Shown: positions 60,085 to 64,000 of the stretch, one piece after another | Numbering within the stretch: the first letter of the stretch is position 1 | Layout of the letters: every line of letters starts with the position of its first letter | Origin: Phlebiopsis flavidoalba | Taxonomy: Eukaryota; Basidiomycota; Agaricomycetes; Polyporales; Phanerochaetaceae | Direction of reading: 5' to 3' | Assembly (NCBI GenBank): GCA_035772785.1 | Contig: JAOCPU010000068.1 | Location: 97,639-161,638, forward strand | DNA: 64,000 nucleotides | Position numbers and translations under genes: made by a program | The notes under the pieces: generated by a model | The model's database searches: none | What the model was told of the DNA's origin: nothing | Seen by the model: the letters and a program-made list of their open reading frames with translations, nothing else

Positions 60085-61464
60085 AAGCCAGAACCTCCAA
60101 CCGGACTAAAACGACACCGGACTCCATCTACCCATTCACAGCCGTTCACCAGTCTGCGAGCGTCGCAAGGCGTCGCGATCCCATTGGCCGCACGCATGCC
60201 GTGTGGTACCCATGTGGTTACCAAGGGCTCGGACCCGTCTGTGCAAAAATACAAATATAAGCCCGTACCCTCGCATCCACACACGTCCGTCGATCGCCCT
60301 GGGCCCCGCCACGATCGCGACCATCTGACAAATAGAGTTCACCCCTCCTGAAGGAGTTAAAATAACCGTTTAGTAAACCTGTCACACGACACGAATCGCA
60401 ACGAGGCTATCGGATAGGAACGCGTCGCGATCGCGGAGAAACGAATTATTCGCGTGCGACTACGCCGTGCGATAAGATCGGCCGCGCCGTCGGGGTGCGC
60501 GACGGCCAAGCTGCTCCAGGGGGCGCCGTAAAATAGCGTAAAATTGGAGATGCGTTCCGGCGGTGCCTCAGTGAAATTGGGTGGAGGGGGAATTTGTAGT
60601 GGTTAATGTGCGGGCGCGTGGGCTGCTATTGGTGGTGTGCCGTACCGCTGGGTCTTGAATAAAATGAGCGAAAGGAGCGGGACCTCCGTGGAAATCACGA
60701 CGTGGCTGCAGATTTCGGCCGTTCTGGTCTCATGATGAGCAGAATCACTATGATAAGGTCTCGCAAGTCGTTTGTTGCAGACCACCGCCCGGGGGTGTCT
60801 TGTCGGCGTGCGTCGTGTCCTTGGTGTATACGAAGCAGCTTTGGGCTGATGGAATCGTGAGACACCTGCAGGGTTCGGGGGCGGGCTGTGGGAAAGATCG
60901 ACATGGACTTGGCTTGATCGCATGTGGCTGGATCGTCGGTAGAACGTTTTGTCCTTCCCCGCATCGTCCTCGCGAGACTCGTGTAACGACCTGTATAGCT
61001 TTGAGTTTGCGCTGAGACCTTCCCGGTGTGATGTCTCGTTGGTCACCCGCACGCCCTCGGCGGCAGCACCACCATCAGCTTGAGTGGCGGGACAGCGCGC
61101 AGTCGCTGACCGGGTTGCTAGCAGTCGTACAGCGACGATAGAGCTTCGATAAAGTTTTCGAGGCAGGCTTATCGCAGCGCGCAGAGTGGCCCGCGGAGCC
61201 TCGCGCGCCTCGCCAGCACATCTCCCCTGTTTTTTTTTAGCTCGCCGCCCTCCCCCGCCGCCTCCCAGAACAGTCCATCGATCGCCCACCGCCCACCGCC
61301 AATTAGGCACGCCCTGGCAACAACGACCCGCGGGCAGCACCCCGCCGCGCACCACCGCACCGCTATCGCGCGAGCCGAGCCTTTTCTCGCCGCGTTAAAT
61401 GCAGCCGCAGCGCCCGCTGCTTGCGCCTGCCATCGCATTGCCCCCCGCCGCACAGACCCACGCC
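60085..61464. other. divergent intergenic region
   Basis: Between the DLD1 start (-) and the membrane-protein start (+). A 250-codon minus frame at 60,603-61,355 is open but Arg/Pro/Ser-rich without motif; I take it as the antisense of a C-rich promoter at 61,200-61,460. Confidence 0.45.
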
Positions 61465-62901
61465 ATGGGCGAAAAGTTTGCGCTGCCCGAGGCGCAGATC
61501 GTCGGCCTCTTCATGGAGTGTGTCGCCTACGGTGCGTCGCACGCTCAGCGCTTGGGGGAGTGCAATGCTGATGCGAAGCAGGCATGTTTCGTCGTGACGT
61601 TTGGCCTGTGCCTCCGCGCGCTGCTGTACCAGGCGCGAGCAGCTCGCTGCGCTCAAGCCGATGCGCGACGGTTCAACTGGGGCATGCCTCGTCGTCGTTG
61701 CGCTGCTCATGTTCATCATTTTGCGTCCTTCTGTGACGGTGCGCGCGTCCCTTCCTCCCGTGGACCTCTGAGCTCACTTTGGGTGCAGTCGCGTTCGGTC
61801 CTGCGGCATAATTTGGATGCGTTTTATATACTACAGCGGCCCGGGCGGCGCAGCGGAAGAGTTCAAGGACAGTTTGGCTACTGGGTCAACATCATGAAGA
61901 CCGTTGACTTTGTCGCGCAGCTGTGTAGGAACGGCTATCGGCGACGCCATTCTCGTGCGCCCCCATTTACTACTCCCCACGGCCTCTTCTCTGAACTTCA
62001 GGCGCAGATTTATAGGTGTTACATGGTGTACGCACAACGCTGGACGATGATCATCCTGCCCGTTTCTTATATGGGGCATGACCCTCGTGCGGCGCTTTCT
62101 TCTTCCAACCCAACTCAAAGCTCACCAAATGTTCATGCAGCGGCGGGCGTGGTCATAGATGGTGGATCGAACTCACACCGAACCGAAGATGCCCCAGCTC
62201 CAAGACCCACGCATCACAAGACCGTGGCTCGACAAAGTCCCTCACCGTCTGCCCGCTTCGCCATCAACGTCCCTCGTCACCTGTTTGCGCGCGCCCCACC
62301 TCTCTCCCCCTTTCCTCCCCGTACTCACGTTCTGACCATGCGCTGATCGTGTGGCGCATCTGGCGCGTAAAGCGCAAATCAAGCGGCGCTACGCTGCAAG
62401 GAGCCCGCACCGCCTCGGGCGCGTGCTGCGCATCATCCTCGACTCGTGGGGCTGCTCTACACGATCTGCGTCATCGTCTTCTTCGCGCACGACGCTCGCG
62501 GGGAGCAACGCGCAGTACGGCGTCTCCGACGTCGTCGTGCAGGTCATCGTGGACGCGCCCTCCCCCCCTTTCCCCTCCCCTCCTCTCCCTCTAACCACCC
62601 ACCAGGGCATCACGATTCAACCTTATTATTATTAGAGTCAACAACGGCAGCCGTGTGCGCGCGGAGAACGACTTCATGTATATTGCACCTCCGCGCCGCG
62701 CACTGGGCGGGCCTTCCTACCCGCTGCGCTTCGTGCCACACGAGCACGCCGGCGCGGGCGCGTTCAGCGTCCCCCCGCCGCCGTCGTGATTGGTCGCCGT
62801 CAGCGTCTCGCGGCACTGCGGACGACGAACTGATGACGAGCGGTCGTTCGGCAAGCCCGGGCACGTCTCGGTGGAAGGGCGACACGGGGCTCGCGGTGTA
62901 G
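61465..62901 (+). CDS. multi-pass membrane protein of a basidiomycete family, unknown function
   Basis: Typical basidiomycete seven-helix-like membrane protein without a named function. ATG 61,465: MGEKFALPEAQIVGLFMECV, AYG before GTGCGT. After CAG: CFVVTFGLCLRALLYQ (61,585-61,635), NWG then VVVALLMFIIL in a shifted frame (61,690-61,725). LRHNLDAF (61,800-61,825), PGGAAEEF in a shifted frame, GYWVNIMKTVDFVAQ (61,880-61,920), IYRCYMVYAQRWTMIILPV (62,010-62,065). WRIWRVKRKS (about 62,355), GRVLRIILDS, GLLYTICVIVFFA (62,449-62,490), NAQYGVSDVVVQVI (62,510-62,550) before a Pro-rich intron-like piece, GITI, IIIRVNNGSRVRAENDF in a shifted frame (62,610-62,670). The tail TADDELMTSGRS ends TAG at 62,899-62,901. 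Looks receptor- or channel-like in topology only. Confidence 0.83.
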
Positions 62902-63955
62902 TGCGCTCGTGTGTGCTTTTGCCGCTGTTGTTGCTGTGGGCGCGGCTCTTTTTTTCCTTTATTGGTTAATGTATGGGCTCATTGGTGACTTTGGTAGGGG
63001 ATGTATTTTGCATGTATAATAACGGCGCGGTGCCGTCACGGGCATCGTCCGTTTACGGTGCGCAATCTATCGCACATTTCTATCTCTCTCGCTTTGGGTT
63101 CGTGTCCGATGTGGGATCATACTACTCATGGAGCCCTCGACGATGTACATCTGGAAACGGGACGTTCATCTGACATTCGTTCGATGACCCCCTCTCGACT
63201 GGTCCGCGGAAGGCGCGCGCCGACCCGCCATATATGCGCCTCCGTCCTGCCCCTGCGCAATCGCCGTGCGTACCCCCCGCTGTTTCGGCGTGTACTCGCC
63301 GAGCTCACCTCCGTAGTTTGTTGCAGATGTACGTTGTAATTGGGTTTCGGAGCTGGGGACATGTGGCCCCCGACGATCTGCAGATATGGCGTCGTCATCC
63401 GCGGGCGCGATGTGAGACTATTGGCGCGCGGCGGGTTCGTCTCGTCTCTTCAAAACCCTCGACATAGGTGTATGCGCACAAACACAGCCTGCCATAATGT
63501 CGTCACCCGCTCTCGTTCGTGCATCGCGCTTACGAGTGTTGCAGCCCCGCTTCCCGCAGTGACTGGGTTTCGCGCTCTCCACTGGTCGCCCCAAGTCGTA
63601 CGTCGGCTGCTCCGAGTCCATCCACGCACACCGCGCTCCCTCTCCCGGGATTCGTGCAGCCTGGTGATTGCGTTTCGCGGCACCTCGCAGGATCTCACGG
63701 CCCACTACGGAGGAGCGACCTGCACATCAGAGAGGAAGGAAACGGCGGATCAATGTGGGCACCCGTCGACGATCTGCCGCTGCCACGCTCGATATGGTCC
63801 AACGGCACGCAGTGTCCTGAACGACGCGGGAGGCATCCCCAAAACACTCAACATTGCGTAATCTCCGCCCACGATCAGATCTCCACCCCAGGACCACCGA
63901 TACTAATCACCTCGACCTCCGAGCCCGAAACCGGTCCCCCGACTCGCACCTCGAC

Positions 63956-63957
<2 letters not shown>
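62902..63957. other. no gene identified
   Basis: GC-rich. A 173-codon plus frame (63,340-63,861) overlaps minus frames at 63,126-63,398 and 63,418-63,705. No motif recognised on either strand. Could hold the 3' part of a minus-strand gene entering from the right. Confidence 0.35.

Positions 63958-64000
<43 letters not shown>
63958..64000. repeat. terminal poly-G tract (43 nt)
   Basis: Forty-three G up to the window end. Not a telomere repeat (fungal TTAGGG-type). More likely an artefact or contig edge. Confidence 0.98.

Noticed and set aside
60603..61355. 250-codon minus-strand open frame
   Set aside because: Low-complexity Arg/Pro/Ser sequence antisense to a C-rich promoter-like region between divergent genes. 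No motif or splice pattern.
747..62901. Repeat-induced point mutation or mass pseudogenisation
   Set aside because: The damage is mostly indels, not C-to-T transitions. It hits single-copy essential genes and leaves splice sites and catalytic motifs in place.
63958..64000. Telomere at the right end
   Set aside because: Pure G without a TTAGGG-type unit. Not a fungal telomere repeat.
1..64000. CRISPR arrays, rRNA, tRNA, transposase or reverse transcriptase genes, secondary-metabolite core enzymes, toxin systems
   Set aside because: Looked for on both strands. No regularly spaced repeats, no cloverleaf I could support, no integrase/RT/NRPS/PKS motifs.

Overview
The window reads as nuclear DNA of a filamentous basidiomycete, most likely an Agaricomycete. 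Evidence: spliceosomal introns of about 50-60 bp with GT..AG ends and CTAAY-type branch sites, CT-rich leaders before start codons, five genes of the DUF6533 membrane family that is expanded in Agaricomycetes, and fungal forms of CHS7, SPO22/ZIP4, MAM3 and MED21. Almost every conserved gene, whatever its function, is interrupted by single-base insertions or deletions (often in homopolymers) while its splice sites and protein motifs stay readable. I therefore read the genes as real and the sequence as largely unpolished. Gene boundaries are outer limits; the exon reading frame often changes inside a gene.

Layout. 0.7-5.5 kb: SPO22/ZIP4 meiosis gene (-). 5.7-6.3 kb: small uncharacterised membrane protein (+). 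6.3-17.3 kb: GC-rich stretch, CT-rich to both sides of about 11.03 kb, in which I could not assign a gene. 17.3-18.7 kb: CHS7 chitin synthase export chaperone (+). 19.0-19.6 kb: unidentified conserved-looking exon (-). 20.5-22.0 kb: short-chain dehydrogenase (-). 23.4-23.7 kb: Ser/Pro-rich N-terminal fragment (+) ending before a 23-nt poly-G. 24.4-25.9 kb: branched-chain aminotransferase (+). 26.3-28.3 kb: mitochondrial phosphatidylserine decarboxylase (+). 28.7-39.5 kb: four DUF6533 genes (A, B, C on -, D on +) with mediator subunit MED21 (+) between C and D. 39.9-44.4 kb: tail part only of a cytoplasmic dynein heavy chain (-). 44.4-48.1 kb: no assigned gene, but a 27-bp perfect inverted pair. 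48.1-49.8 kb: BCKDH E2/DBT (+). 49.9-51.2 kb: fifth DUF6533 gene, E (-). 52.1-54.2 kb: MAM3/CNNM (-). 54.7-57.1 kb: TRM2 tRNA m5U methyltransferase (+). 57.2-60.1 kb: D-lactate dehydrogenase (-). 61.5-62.9 kb: multi-pass membrane protein (+). The window ends in 43 G.

Functional links: BAT and DBT are two steps of branched-chain amino acid catabolism; BAT, PSD1, DBT and DLD (and possibly the SDR) are mitochondrial or have mitochondrial forms. The rest is ordinary housekeeping. I found no tRNA, rRNA, CRISPR, transposon or biosynthetic cluster. The points most worth checking are the dynein gene that stops before its motor, the DUF6533 cluster, the inverted 27-mer pair, and the homopolymer tracts that coincide with broken genes.
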